64,000 nt of DNA from Haloprofundus marisrubri. GTDB taxonomy: Archaea; Halobacteriota; Halobacteria; Halobacteriales; Haloferacaceae. The first letter of the stretch is position 1, and each line of letters opens with the position of its first letter. Of this stretch, positions 33,291 to 41,623 are shown piece after piece. A program made the translations under genes and the position numbers. The stretch covers positions 1-64,000 of the forward strand of contig NZ_LOPU01000013.1 of assembly GCF_001469955.1 (NCBI RefSeq), given 5' to 3'. The notes beneath the pieces are model-generated. The model was not told where the DNA came from, ran no database searches, and worked only from the letters and a program-made list of their open reading frames with translations.

Positions 33291-35186
33291 ATGGCGAGTA
33301 ACAAGATTCTCGGTATCGACCTCGGTACCACGAACAGCGCGTTCGCGGTGATGGAAGGTGGCGACCCCGAAATCATCGTCAACGCCGAGGGCGACCGCAC
33401 GACTCCCTCCGTCGTTGCGTTCACCGACGACGAACGACTCGTCGGCAAACCGGCGAAGAATCAGGCGATTCAGAACCCCGACCGGACGTTCCGCTCCATC
33501 AAGCGTCACATGGGCGAGGACGACTTTACGGTCGACGTCGACGGCGAGGAGTACACGCCCGAGCAGGTGTCGGCGATGATTCTCCAGAAAATCAAGCGCG
33601 ACGCCGAGGAGTATCTCGGCGACGACGTGGAGAAAGCAGTCATCACGGTTCCCGCGTACTTCAACGACAAACAGCGACAGGCGACGAAAGACGCCGGCGA
33701 AATCGCCGGCTTCGACGTCGAACGCATCATCAACGAACCGACGGCGGCGTCGATGGCGTACGGCCTCGACGACGACTCCGACCAGACGGTTCTCGTCTAC
33801 GACCTCGGCGGCGGCACGTTCGACGTCTCTATTCTCGACCTCGGCGGCGGTGTCTACGAAGTGGTCGCCACCAACGGTGACAACGACCTCGGCGGCGACG
33901 ACTGGGACGAGGCCGTCATCGACCACCTCGCCCAAGAGTTCAAAAACGACCACGGCATCGACCTCCGCGAGGACAGACAGGCGCTCCAGCGCCTGAAAGA
34001 CGCCGCAGAGGAAGCGAAAATCGAACTCTCCTCGCGCAAGGAGACCGACATCAACCTCCCGTTCATCACGGCGACGGACTCCGGACCGGTTCACCTCGAA
34101 CAGTCGCTCACCCGCGCGAAGTTCGAGAGCCTCACCTCGGACCTCATCGACCGGACGGTCGAACCCACCGAACAAGCGCTCTCGGACGCCGGCTACTCGA
34201 AATCCGACATCGACGAGGTCATCCTCGTCGGCGGGTCGACGCGGATGCCGCAGGTCCAAGAGAAAGTCTCGGACCTCGTCGGCAAAGAACCGAAGAAGAA
34301 CGTCAACCCCGACGAAGCCGTCGCCCTCGGCGCGGCCATTCAGGGCGGCGTTCTCGGCGGCGAAGTCGACGACATCGTGTTGCTCGACGTGACGCCGCTC
34401 AGCCTCGGTATCGAGGTCAAAGGCGGCCTGTTCGAGCGCCTCATCGAGAAGAACACGACGATTCCGACCGAGGAGTCGAAAATCTTCACCACTGCGGCGG
34501 ACAACCAGACTTCGGTTCAGGTCCGCGTGTTCCAAGGCGAACGCGAGATGGCGCAGAACAACGAACTGCTCGGCGAGTTCCAGTTGACGGGTATTCCACC
34601 CGCACCCGCCGGAACGCCGCAAATCGAAGTGACGTTCAACATCGACGAGAACGGCATCGTCAACGTCGAAGCCGAGGACAAAGGCTCCGGCAACCGCGAA
34701 GACATCACCATCGAAGGCGGCGCGGGCCTCTCCGACGAGGAAGTCGAGCGGATGCAGGAAGAAGCCGAACAGCACGCCGAAGAGGACAAGGAGCGCCGCG
34801 AGCGCATCGAGGCCCGAAACGAGGCCGAAGGCGCGGTCCAGCGTGCGGAGAAGTTGCTCGAAGAGAACGAGGAAAACATCGAGGACGACCTCTACGCCGA
34901 CATCGAGTCGTCCATCGAGGATGTCGAGGCGACGCTCGAAGACGAGGACGCCTCCACGGAGGACCTCGAAGCGGCGACCGAGGACCTCTCGAAGGAACTG
35001 CAGGAAATCGGCAAGCAGATGTACCAGCAGCAGGCGCAAGCCGGACCCGGCGGCGCTGGCGGCGCAGCAGGTGGCCCCGGCGGTGCCGGTCCGGGCGGCA
35101 TGGGCGACATGGGCGGCGACGAGTCCGGTGACGACGACGAGTACGTCGATGCCGACTTCGAGGACGTCGACGACGACGAGAAGTAA
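33291..35186 (+). CDS. dnaK: Hsp70 chaperone DnaK
   Basis: 631 residues, full length. Actin-like ATPase motifs [16 protein letters not shown] (about 6-21), [21 protein letters not shown] (about 122), [13 protein letters not shown] (about 169), and [10 protein letters not shown] (about 310). The substrate domain (about 380-500) and helical lid (about 500-590) follow. The tail is GGAG...[15 protein letters not shown], Gly-rich and acidic. Folds nascent and denatured proteins with DnaJ and GrpE. It is encoded with dnaJ downstream; its own TATA-like box indicates an independent start. Confidence 0.97.
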   Translation: MASNKILGIDLGTTNSAFAVMEGGDPEIIVNAEGDRTTPSVVAFTDDERLVGKPAKNQAIQNPDRTFRSIKRHMGEDDFTVDVDGEEYTPEQVSAMILQKIKRDAEEYLGDDVEKAVITVPAYFNDKQRQATKDAGEIAGFDVERIINEPTAASMAYGLDDDSDQTVLVYDLGGGTFDVSILDLGGGVYEVVATNGDNDLGGDDWDEAVIDHLAQEFKNDHGIDLREDRQALQRLKDAAEEAKIELSSRKETDINLPFITATDSGPVHLEQSLTRAKFESLTSDLIDRTVEPTEQALSDAGYSKSDIDEVILVGGSTRMPQVQEKVSDLVGKEPKKNVNPDEAVALGAAIQGGVLGGEVDDIVLLDVTPLSLGIEVKGGLFERLIEKNTTIPTEESKIFTTAADNQTSVQVRVFQGEREMAQNNELLGEFQLTGIPPAPAGTPQIEVTFNIDENGIVNVEAEDKGSGNREDITIEGGAGLSDEEVERMQEEAEQHAEEDKERRERIEARNEAEGAVQRAEKLLEENEENIEDDLYADIESSIEDVEATLEDEDASTEDLEAATEDLSKELQEIGKQMYQQQAQAGPGGAGGAAGGPGGAGPGGMGDMGGDESGDDDEYVDADFEDVDDDEK

Positions 35187-35306
35187 CCGACTCGCCTAAC
35201 CCGCTACACCGGACCGACCCGACGAATATTCTTCTCCGAACGACTCCGACCACCGCCGCCGAGCCATTCCGTTCAAGTAGTTCCCCCGAATAAGCAGAGA
35301 CAACTG

Positions 35307-36467
35307 ATGAGCGAGGACTTCTACGACGTACTCGGGGTGTCACGCGACGCCGACGAGGACGAAATAAAGAAGGCGTACCGGAAGAAGGCCGCCGAGTACC
35401 ACCCGGACGTGAGCGACGACCCGAACGCCGACGAGAAGTTCAAGAAGGTCAAGAAAGCCAAGGAGGTGCTCTCGGACGACGAGAAGCGCCGGATGTACGA
35501 CCAAGTCGGCCACGACCGATTCGAAGAGGCCCAGAAACGCGGCGGCGTCGGTGGCGGCGGTGGCGGTGGCTTCGGCGGCGGCAACCCCTTCGGCGGCGCA
35601 GGCGGTGGCGGCGGCTTCGAGGACATCTTCAACCAGTTCTTCGGCGGCGGCGCGGGCGGCAACGGCCGCGGTCAGCAGAACCGACCTCGCCAAGGCCGGA
35701 ACCTTCGGACGAACCTGACGCTCGACCTCGAAGACGTGTACGAAGGCGTCACGAAGCAGGTGACCATCACCCGGCCCGAGCACTGTTCGGACTGCGACGG
35801 CGAAGGCCACCCCGCCGACGCCGACTCACAAACCTGCCCGGAGTGTAACGGTCAAGGTCAGGTGACGCAGGTGTCGCAGACGCCGTTCGGCCGCGTCCAA
35901 CAGACGACGACGTGTCGGCGCTGCGAGGGCGCGGGCGAGATATACGACGAGACGTGTAGCACCTGCGGCGGCGACGGCATCATGCAAGAGGAGGTGACGC
36001 TCACCGTCGACGTTCCTGCGGGTATCCAGAACGGACAGACGCTCCGGATGGAACGTGAGGGCGCACCCGGTGAGAACCGCGGACCCAACGGCGACCTGCT
36101 CATCGACATTCAGGTTCGCCCGCACGAGGACTTCGAACGCGACGGCGACGACCTCCACTACCAGCATCCAATCTCCTTCCCGCAGGCGGTGTTCGGGTCG
36201 ACCGTCGAGGTTCCGACGCTCGGCGGCACGGTCGAGATGGACATCCCAGACGGAACCCAGAGCGGCGAGACGTTCAGACTCAAAGGAAAGGGGATGCCTC
36301 GACTGCGCCGCCGCGGCGAGGGTGACCTCTACGTCCAAGTGCAGGTCGTGACGCCCGACAAGATGAACAACGAACAGCGTGAGGCGCTCGAAGCGTTCGC
36401 CGAGGCCGGCGGCGAGGAAGTCGACGTGAAGGAAGGCTTCTTCGAGAAGATAAAGAACTCCTTCTAA
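35307..36467 (+). CDS. dnaJ: Hsp40 co-chaperone DnaJ
   Basis: 386 residues, type I DnaJ. J domain about 1-70 (SEDFYDVLGVSRDADEDEIKKAYRKKAAEYHPDVSDDPNA, with the HPD motif near 31), a Gly/Phe-rich linker (about 75-115), four zinc-finger CxxCxGxG repeats (CSDCDGEG, CPECNGQG, CRRCEGAG, CSTCGGDG, about 150-215), and the C-terminal substrate domains. It stimulates DnaK ATPase. The stop is followed by hairpin element copy 2. Confidence 0.97.
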   Translation: MSEDFYDVLGVSRDADEDEIKKAYRKKAAEYHPDVSDDPNADEKFKKVKKAKEVLSDDEKRRMYDQVGHDRFEEAQKRGGVGGGGGGGFGGGNPFGGAGGGGGFEDIFNQFFGGGAGGNGRGQQNRPRQGRNLRTNLTLDLEDVYEGVTKQVTITRPEHCSDCDGEGHPADADSQTCPECNGQGQVTQVSQTPFGRVQQTTTCRRCEGAGEIYDETCSTCGGDGIMQEEVTLTVDVPAGIQNGQTLRMEREGAPGENRGPNGDLLIDIQVRPHEDFERDGDDLHYQHPISFPQAVFGSTVEVPTLGGTVEMDIPDGTQSGETFRLKGKGMPRLRRRGEGDLYVQVQVVTPDKMNNEQREALEAFAEAGGEEVDVKEGFFEKIKNSF

Positions 36468-36468
36468 C

Positions 36469-36541
36469 GCACCTTTTTTCGCGGGGGCGTCACGCGCCTT
36501 CGGCGCGCTCGACCCCCGCGAAAAAATCTGCACCAAAAAGA
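36469..36541 (+). repeat. Intergenic hairpin element, copy 2
   Basis: Starts GCACC one base after the dnaJ stop and ends CTGCACCAAAAAGA, with the same ends as copy 1 at 31428. Outer stem TTTTTTCGCGGGGG (36474-36487) / CCCCCGCGAAAAAA (36513-36526); inner stem CGCGCC-TTC-GGCGCG (36493-36507). Stem sequence differs from copy 1, but the layout is conserved. Confidence 0.6.
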
Positions 36542-36718
36542 GCCGCTCGCTCGGCCATTCGGCCTCGCTCGCGGTACTGGAGTATCGACCTCCGCACCGC
36601 TACCGCGCCGGTTCCGTGTTTCTATAACTGTATTGCCTTGTTGAAAACTTCAAAATGTGAGAGAGTGTGTACATCACTTCGGCGAAACAGTTAGTACAGC
36701 TACAAGCAGTGGATATCT

Positions 36719-36916
36719 ATGGATAATGGCACCTCGTTGATTGTAAGCAGTTTGGGGATGCTGATAATTGCGAGTTATCAATTGTACACGTACACGACTG
36801 GGGACGCCAGTACAGAGCGTCTCTGGCTCGCAGGAGTGGCACTTCTGGTGATGCTGGGTGCAATCTACTCTGGAACGAAAATGAGGCCAAAAAGAGATTA
36901 TAGAAAGTCTCTCTGA
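36719..36916 (+). CDS. Small two-helix membrane protein
   Basis: 65 residues. Helix 1 TSLIVSSLGMLIIASYQLYTY (about 5-25), then a polar segment and helix 2 LWLAGVALLVMLGAIYSG (about 35-52), basic tail KMRPKRDYRKSL on the inner side. No family recognised. The surroundings are AT-richer and gene-poor, so it is credited mainly on the hydrophobic layout and the clean ATG-TGA frame. Confidence 0.5.
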   Translation: MDNGTSLIVSSLGMLIIASYQLYTYTTGDASTERLWLAGVALLVMLGAIYSGTKMRPKRDYRKSL

Positions 36917-37025
36917 TGAGACGGAACGGAGCGTACGCGCTCTGTATTCAGCACACACTCACCAAACTACTACTGACTACGGGTTTCCACAGAGCCAACT
37001 GCGCTAACCCGGAGAATGGACCAGT

Positions 37026-37328
37026 TCAGGCCTCCCACCAGTGCCGACCGACCGTCACCGCCCAGAGCGCGATGAGGAGTTTCCGAACCATCGAAAACAG
37101 AAACATCATCACCGCCAGTCCGGCCATCAGATACCAGAAACGCGCCCACCCCGCGAGACTGAGTTCACCGAGTAGCCAGAAAATTCCCGTTGCAGCACCC
37201 GTGACGGTGGGAAGTGCGATAGCGACACCCAGCGCCGCGAACACGACCGAGAGACCGAGGTTGTAGCTGTGTCTCTGGAGGTGCTGTGAGGTTCGCTGGA
37301 GGGCCGTCGGTGGCGAGGGAAGAGCCAT
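37026..37328 (-). CDS. Membrane protein, two helices
   Basis: 100 residues. Two to three hydrophobic stretches: LGLSVVFAALGVAIALPTV (about 24-42), TGIFWLLGELSLAGW (about 46-60) and YLMAGLAVMMFLFSMVRKLL (about 66-85). Basic start (LQRTSQHLQRH) and Trp-rich end (WAVTVGRHWWEA). Unrecognised family; a typical small haloarchaeal membrane protein. Confidence 0.65.
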   Translation of the reverse strand: MALPSPPTALQRTSQHLQRHSYNLGLSVVFAALGVAIALPTVTGAATGIFWLLGELSLAGWARFWYLMAGLAVMMFLFSMVRKLLIALWAVTVGRHWWEA

Positions 37329-37444
37329 GCCGTTACGTGTCTTCGAACTATCATAATTCTACCGACGAGAACACACCGAATCCCAGAGTCGAACGCGACA
37401 GGCGGCCGACGAACTTACTTGCGACTTGCAGTCCAACCTTCCGT

Positions 37445-37739
37445 GTGTCTTATTCGAAGACCAACTACCGGGACGTAGAACCGAAAGCAAACGGCATGTA
37501 CTTTCTGCGCGATGCCCTCGACACCGACAACCTCGGCGTGACCGTTCTCGACTGCGAGGCGGGTTGGTCTGGGATGGAACACGACCACGGCGACGAGGGT
37601 CACGAAGAGGTGTACCTCCTCGTCGACGGCGAGGCGACGGTCACCATCGACGGCGACGACGTGACGCTGGAACCCGGCGACGCGACAGATAACGGTCGGT
37701 GACGAGGAGAGTACGCTCGTTCTCGCGGGCGCGCCGTAA
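37445..37739 (+). pseudogene. Cupin gene broken by a small deletion and frameshift
   Basis: From GTG 37445 the frame reads SYSKTNYRDVEPKANGMYFLR, then EHDHGDEGHEEVYLLVDG and VTLEPGDA, the haloarchaeal cupin pattern with the metal-binding HxH(x)nE set, and then stops early at 37702. In another frame right after, the DNA encodes QITVGDEESTLVLAGAP to the stop at 37737-37739, matching the expected cupin C-terminus. The gap between the two parts lacks about nine codons. Inference: a deletion of roughly 26 bases shifted the frame near 37687. The gene was probably functional in an ancestor. Confidence 0.75.
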
Positions 37740-37822
37740 CCGCTCCTCTCTCCGCTTTCGGAGACTCTCAACTGTCAACGACAGTGCCAGATGCTACGTT
37801 TCTCGGTACCGTTTGACAGGAT

Positions 37823-39037
37823 ATGAGTGACTCCGATACCGACCGAATCCCCGTCACCGTCGTCAGCGGCTATCTCGGCGCGGGAAAGACGACGCTCGTC
37901 AACCACGTACTGCAGAACAAACAGGGGTTGGAAGTCGCCGTCGTCGTCAACGACATGGGTGAGGTGAACGTCGACGCCGAACTGCTCGCCGACGCCGCAG
38001 ATGGTGACGGCGAGAACGACGAAGGCGTTCTCGACCTCTCGAACGGCTGTATCTGTTGTGAACTACAGGGTGACTTGCTCGAACAGACTGCCGAATTAGC
38101 CGAGACGCGGTCGTTCGACTACCTGCTCGTCGAATCGTCGGGTATCAGCGAACCGCTGCCCGTCGCGCGGTCGTTCGTCGAAGGCTCACCCGACAGCGAT
38201 GTCGACCCCGGCGATTACTACCGACTCGACACTACCGTCTCGGTCGTCGACGCCTACGGCTTCTGGAAGGAGTTCGACCCGACGACCCGCAAGGCGTCCG
38301 CCTCGGCAGAGCGACCCCTCGCCGACGTGTTCGTCGACCAAATCGAGTTCTGTGACGTCCTCCTCTTGAACAAGTGCGACATGGTGCCCGACGACGAACT
38401 CGACCGCATCGAGTCGGTGATTCGTGAACTGCAACCCCGCGCGGACCTCACCCGGACGACGTACTCCGAGGTCGACCCCGAGCGGATTCTGGGTACCGGG
38501 TTGTTCGACGTGGCCGAGGCCAGAAAGAACGTCGGCTGGAAACGCCGCCTCGCCGAACACGAGGAGAGCGCGGAGACGGACGCTTCCCACGACGGCCACG
38601 ACGCTCACAACCGCGACGCTCACGACGACCACGGTGAACACGAGGGACACGACCACGGCGACCTGACGGCCGCGGAGGCACACGGCGTCTCGTCGTTCGT
38701 CTACGCGAACGAGACACCGTTTCACCCACATCGGTTCGCCGCGTGGCTCCGCGACTGGGACGGCAGCGTCGTCCGCGCGAAAGGATTCTTCCTGCTCGGC
38801 GGGGCCGAAGGGTCGGTGATGGGGCTGAGTCAGGCCGGCCCCTCGATACAGGCGGGACCAATCGGCGAGTGGGACGGCGACGACACACCGCGGACGCGTC
38901 TCGTCTTTATCGGCAGCGAGATGGACGAACAGCGACTCCGAGCGGAACTCGACGACTGCCTCGTAAACGAGAGTGAACGTACCGAACCCGCGGCGCGCGA
39001 CGACCCGTTCCCGCTGGCGATGACCGTCGAGGGCTGA
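37823..39037 (+). CDS. CobW/COG0523 metal-chaperone GTPase
   Basis: 404 residues. Walker A GYLGAGKTTLVN near 16-27, the family metal motif NGCICCELQGD near 73-83 (CxCC), and NKCDM for G4. A long His-rich loop follows at about 255-280 (HDGHDAHNRDAHDDHGEHEGH), able to hold zinc, then the C-terminal CobW domain (VVRAKGFFLLGGAEGSV). G3E GTPases load Zn, Co or Ni into target enzymes; the His loop argues for storage or delivery. The cupin pseudogene is just upstream, so a formerly metallo-cupin could have been a client, but that is speculation. Confidence 0.9.
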   Translation: MSDSDTDRIPVTVVSGYLGAGKTTLVNHVLQNKQGLEVAVVVNDMGEVNVDAELLADAADGDGENDEGVLDLSNGCICCELQGDLLEQTAELAETRSFDYLLVESSGISEPLPVARSFVEGSPDSDVDPGDYYRLDTTVSVVDAYGFWKEFDPTTRKASASAERPLADVFVDQIEFCDVLLLNKCDMVPDDELDRIESVIRELQPRADLTRTTYSEVDPERILGTGLFDVAEARKNVGWKRRLAEHEESAETDASHDGHDAHNRDAHDDHGEHEGHDHGDLTAAEAHGVSSFVYANETPFHPHRFAAWLRDWDGSVVRAKGFFLLGGAEGSVMGLSQAGPSIQAGPIGEWDGDDTPRTRLVFIGSEMDEQRLRAELDDCLVNESERTEPAARDDPFPLAMTVEG

Positions 39038-39067
39038 GCACCTCACTCCCCGAGGCCGTCGGGTCAG

Positions 39068-39220
39068 TTACGCGAACTCCTCGCGGAGTTCGTCCCAGGA
39101 TTCGTCGAAACCGTAGTTATCGTTCGCCGCTTTCTGTTTGTCGATGGCGTCCTGATACACCGTGTCGTACTGGAGCAACTCGGTCCACCCCTCCATCGCG
39201 TAGTTACAGTACTGGCACAT
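39068..39220 (-). CDS. CxxC zinc-ribbon-like microprotein, 50 residues
   Basis: Starts MCQYCNYAMEGW from ATG 39220 (a longer frame exists to 39286, but the CQYC start is clear and a TATA-like box sits 31 bases upstream). The two cysteines at residues 2 and 5 are a single CxxC; a second pair is absent, so zinc binding would need a dimer. Acidic helical remainder ending ELREEFA. A family of short CxxC proteins is common in haloarchaea; function unknown. Divergent from the microprotein at 39305. Confidence 0.72.
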   Translation of the reverse strand: MCQYCNYAMEGWTELLQYDTVYQDAIDKQKAANDNYGFDESWDELREEFA

Positions 39221-39245
39221 TGTCACGATAGATACGGCGCACTGG

Positions 39246-39256
39246 GGTTTATATCC
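39246..39256 (-). promoter_or_regulatory. TATA-like box of the CxxC microprotein
   Basis: Read on the minus strand this is GGATATAAACC, centred about 31 bases before the ATG at 39220. It supports the short start over the longer frame. Confidence 0.5.
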
Positions 39257-39304
39257 TCTATATTTGATGGTTATCCGACGACGCAATCAGAAGAGTGATA
39301 TAAC

Positions 39305-39454
39305 ATGGCCGGTGAGGGAAGGCAACGAACCGTGATAACTGGACGTTGTGACCACTGTGAGTGGTCGATGATTGCAAATTCGTATACGGACATGGTCCAA
39401 GGCTACCAAGACCACCTCAGAGAGAACCACCCGAGAGCGTGGGTTCGAACCTAA
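39305..39454 (+). CDS. Zinc-finger microprotein, 49 residues
   Basis: Residues 14-17 are CDHC, followed by HLRENH at about 39-44 giving a CxxC...HxxxxH set, the pattern of a single small zinc finger. Starts MAGEGRQRTVITG and ends AWVRT. Below usual length cut-offs. Haloarchaeal zinc-finger microproteins (for example the Haloferax group) affect stress and biofilm traits; this one is not known to me. It is divergent from the CxxC microprotein at 39220, about 84 bases apart. Confidence 0.78.
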   Translation: MAGEGRQRTVITGRCDHCEWSMIANSYTDMVQGYQDHLRENHPRAWVRT

Positions 39455-39478
39455 AAAATAGCGACGGGTTTCGTTGGC

Positions 39479-40645
39479 TTACGGTTCGAGGAGAACCTTG
39501 GTGACGCCTTCTTCGCGGTTGTCGAAGCGCTCGTACATCTCGGGTGCTTCGTCGAGTCCGACCCGGTGCGAGACGACGAACGTCGGGTCCGCACGACCCT
39601 CGATTATCATGTCTCGCAGTTGCCGGTTGTAGTTCTTGACGTTGCACTGGCCGGTGCCGAGTTTCTGGCCCTTCTCGAACAGTTTCCCGAAGTCGATACC
39701 GAGTCGACCCTGTGCGGCCATCTCGTCGGGTGCGCCCGGGTCCGAGGGGACGTACAGTCCCGGAATGCCGAGTTTCCCGGTCGGACGGACGGTGTGGATG
39801 AGTTGGTTGAGTACCACCGCCGGGTTCTCGCGTGCGGGGTCGTACGCGTCGTCACCGGGGTCGGTCTCGGGGTCGATAGCCTGGTAGCCGACGGCGTCGA
39901 CGCCTTTGTCCACGCCGCTGCCGTGGGCGTCTTTTATCTGTTCGACCGGGTCTGCCTCCTCGAAGTTGATGGGCATCGCGTCACAGTGCTGTTCGGCGAG
40001 TTCGAGACGGCTGTCGACGCGGTCGACGACGTAAATCTCGGAGGCGCCCTGTATCTTCGCACTGTAGGCGGCCATCAGACCGACCGGTCCCGCCCCGTAG
40101 ATGGCGATAGATTCGCCCGGTCGGAGGTCAGCGAGACGCGTCCCGTGCCACCCAGTCGGGAAGATGTCTGCGAGAAGCGCGAATGCGTCCTCGTGTTCGT
40201 CACCCTCCGGTAGTTTCAGCGCGTTGAAATCGGCGTACGGGACGCGGAGTTTCTCGGCCTGCCCACCCATATACGGCCCCATAGCGACGTACCCGTACGC
40301 ACCACCGGCGAAGCCGGGGTTGACGTTGGTACAGAATCCCGTGTAGCCGTTCTCACAGTTCTGACAGAACCCACAGGCGACGTTGAACGGCATCACGACC
40401 CGGTCGCCTTCTTCCAACGTGTCGACACCGTCTCCGACCTCTTCGACGACACCCATGTTCTCGTGTCCGAAAACGATGCCCGGGTCCGCCGACGTTCGAC
40501 CCTCGTACATGTGGAGGTCAGAGCCACAGATACAGGAGGTGGTAATCTCGACGATTACGTCGTTCGGGTGTTGTAGTTCCGGTTCGTCTACTTCTTCGAC
40601 TTCCACATCGTGTGGTCCTTTGTAAACCACAGCGTTCATTGACAT
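39479..40645 (-). CDS. Zn-dependent dehydrogenase, glutathione-independent formaldehyde dehydrogenase type
   Basis: 388 residues. Catalytic zinc: CGSDLHMYEGR near 40 and FGHENMG near 60; structural zinc CGFCQNCENGYTGFC near 92-106; nucleotide-binding GAGPVGLMAA near 183. The insert sequences resemble the glutathione-independent formaldehyde dehydrogenases/threonine dehydrogenase-like group. NAD preference is probable but not proven. Start ATG 40645 with a TATA-like segment 40680-40692 about 40 bases upstream. The microproteins divergent to it may share regulation, unproven. Confidence 0.88.
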   Translation of the reverse strand: MSMNAVVYKGPHDVEVEEVDEPELQHPNDVIVEITTSCICGSDLHMYEGRTSADPGIVFGHENMGVVEEVGDGVDTLEEGDRVVMPFNVACGFCQNCENGYTGFCTNVNPGFAGGAYGYVAMGPYMGGQAEKLRVPYADFNALKLPEGDEHEDAFALLADIFPTGWHGTRLADLRPGESIAIYGAGPVGLMAAYSAKIQGASEIYVVDRVDSRLELAEQHCDAMPINFEEADPVEQIKDAHGSGVDKGVDAVGYQAIDPETDPGDDAYDPARENPAVVLNQLIHTVRPTGKLGIPGLYVPSDPGAPDEMAAQGRLGIDFGKLFEKGQKLGTGQCNVKNYNRQLRDMIIEGRADPTFVVSHRVGLDEAPEMYERFDNREEGVTKVLLEP

Positions 40646-40819
40646 TTGCTAGAACCTCACGTGGTAACCCATCAAACAGCCTATTATATCTAATTCAAGA
40701 CATTTTGAGTTACGGATAGACTGTTAGCATCGTTCGTAGATGAGTTGTCATCGGACACACCGACTGTCTCGAAACCGAACTGCTCGGCGTCGGTGTCGAC
40801 TCCTCGGTGTGTTTTTCTC

Positions 40820-41560
40820 GTGCGCCTCCCTACGTCGCTCGTGAACGTTCTCGGAGAGATTGTCGGGCGTGACCGGCGAACCGACCGCCCGGCGGTTCGT
40901 CTTCCGTCGGCGGGGCGGACGATGAGTTACCACGACTTCTGCACGACGGCGTGGAAAGCCGGCAACGTGTTTCGGCATCTCGGCGTCGCGGGCGGGCGCG
41001 GCGTCGAAGTCGAACCGCTCGCCACACCGGAGGCACTTCTCTCATTTTTCGGTGCCGCGCTGCTCGGGTCGCCCGTCCGCTTCGAGGTTCGTGGTGACGA
41101 CGACACGCGCCTCGTCGTCGCAACCGCCGACCGCGAAGCCGAGTTCGACCCCGCTCCGGGGACGAAACTCGTCGTCTACGGCGACCGCCCGACTCGCCCC
41201 GAGACGACGCACTGGGAGTCGGAGGTGTGGAGCGAGAACCCGGCGATACCGCCGTACGAGGTGAATGCGAGCGACGCGGCCCTTCTTACCGACGACACGA
41301 CGCACACCCACGAAGAACTGCTGACGCTCGCGCGCGGCGTCGTCGACGACTACGGCCTGACCGAGACCTCGCGGGTCGCCGTCGCCGGCGGACTCTCACA
41401 TCCGGGTGTCGTCGTCGCCGGTGTCGTCGCTCCGTTGCTCGCCGGTGGAACTGTGGTCCTCGACACGGAACCCGACGAAGCAGCCGACTTCGCTGTCGTC
41501 TCCGGTGACGACGCAACGATAGAGGAATCGACCGTCGTCGAGGCCGATACGGTACTGTAA
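40820..41560 (+). CDS. AMP-ligase (ANL)-like truncated protein
   Basis: 246 residues from GTG 40820 (the frame extends upstream without family resemblance). SLVNVLGEIVGRDRRTDRPAVRLPSAGRTMSYHDF and FFGAALLGSPVRFEV recall the N-terminal lobe of acyl-CoA synthetases, and AVAGGLSHPGVVVAGVVAPLLAGGTVVL the middle region, but the adenylating signature (TSGTTGxPK) and the C-terminal lobe are missing. So it is an ANL-like domain without catalytic residues, perhaps a regulatory relic or a partner protein. Haloarchaeal relatives of this length exist, so it is probably a family and not a local truncation. Confidence 0.72.
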   Translation: MRLPTSLVNVLGEIVGRDRRTDRPAVRLPSAGRTMSYHDFCTTAWKAGNVFRHLGVAGGRGVEVEPLATPEALLSFFGAALLGSPVRFEVRGDDDTRLVVATADREAEFDPAPGTKLVVYGDRPTRPETTHWESEVWSENPAIPPYEVNASDAALLTDDTTHTHEELLTLARGVVDDYGLTETSRVAVAGGLSHPGVVVAGVVAPLLAGGTVVLDTEPDEAADFAVVSGDDATIEESTVVEADTVL

Positions 41561-41623
41561 GCTGTCGGGTGCGCGGACTGCCGGACACCCAAACGCTACG
41601 TGCGCTGGGGGGAATCTCCGAGC

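Noticed and set aside
33153-35039. 628-residue frame antisense to dnaK
   Set aside because: High-GC, RNY-biased DNA makes long shadow frames opposite real genes. dnaK is certain and this frame has no domain or normal amino-acid pattern.
36545-36590. GCTCGCTC-rich stretch after hairpin element 2 as an inverted repeat
   Set aside because: The two halves are mostly direct, not complementary; no strong stem can be drawn.
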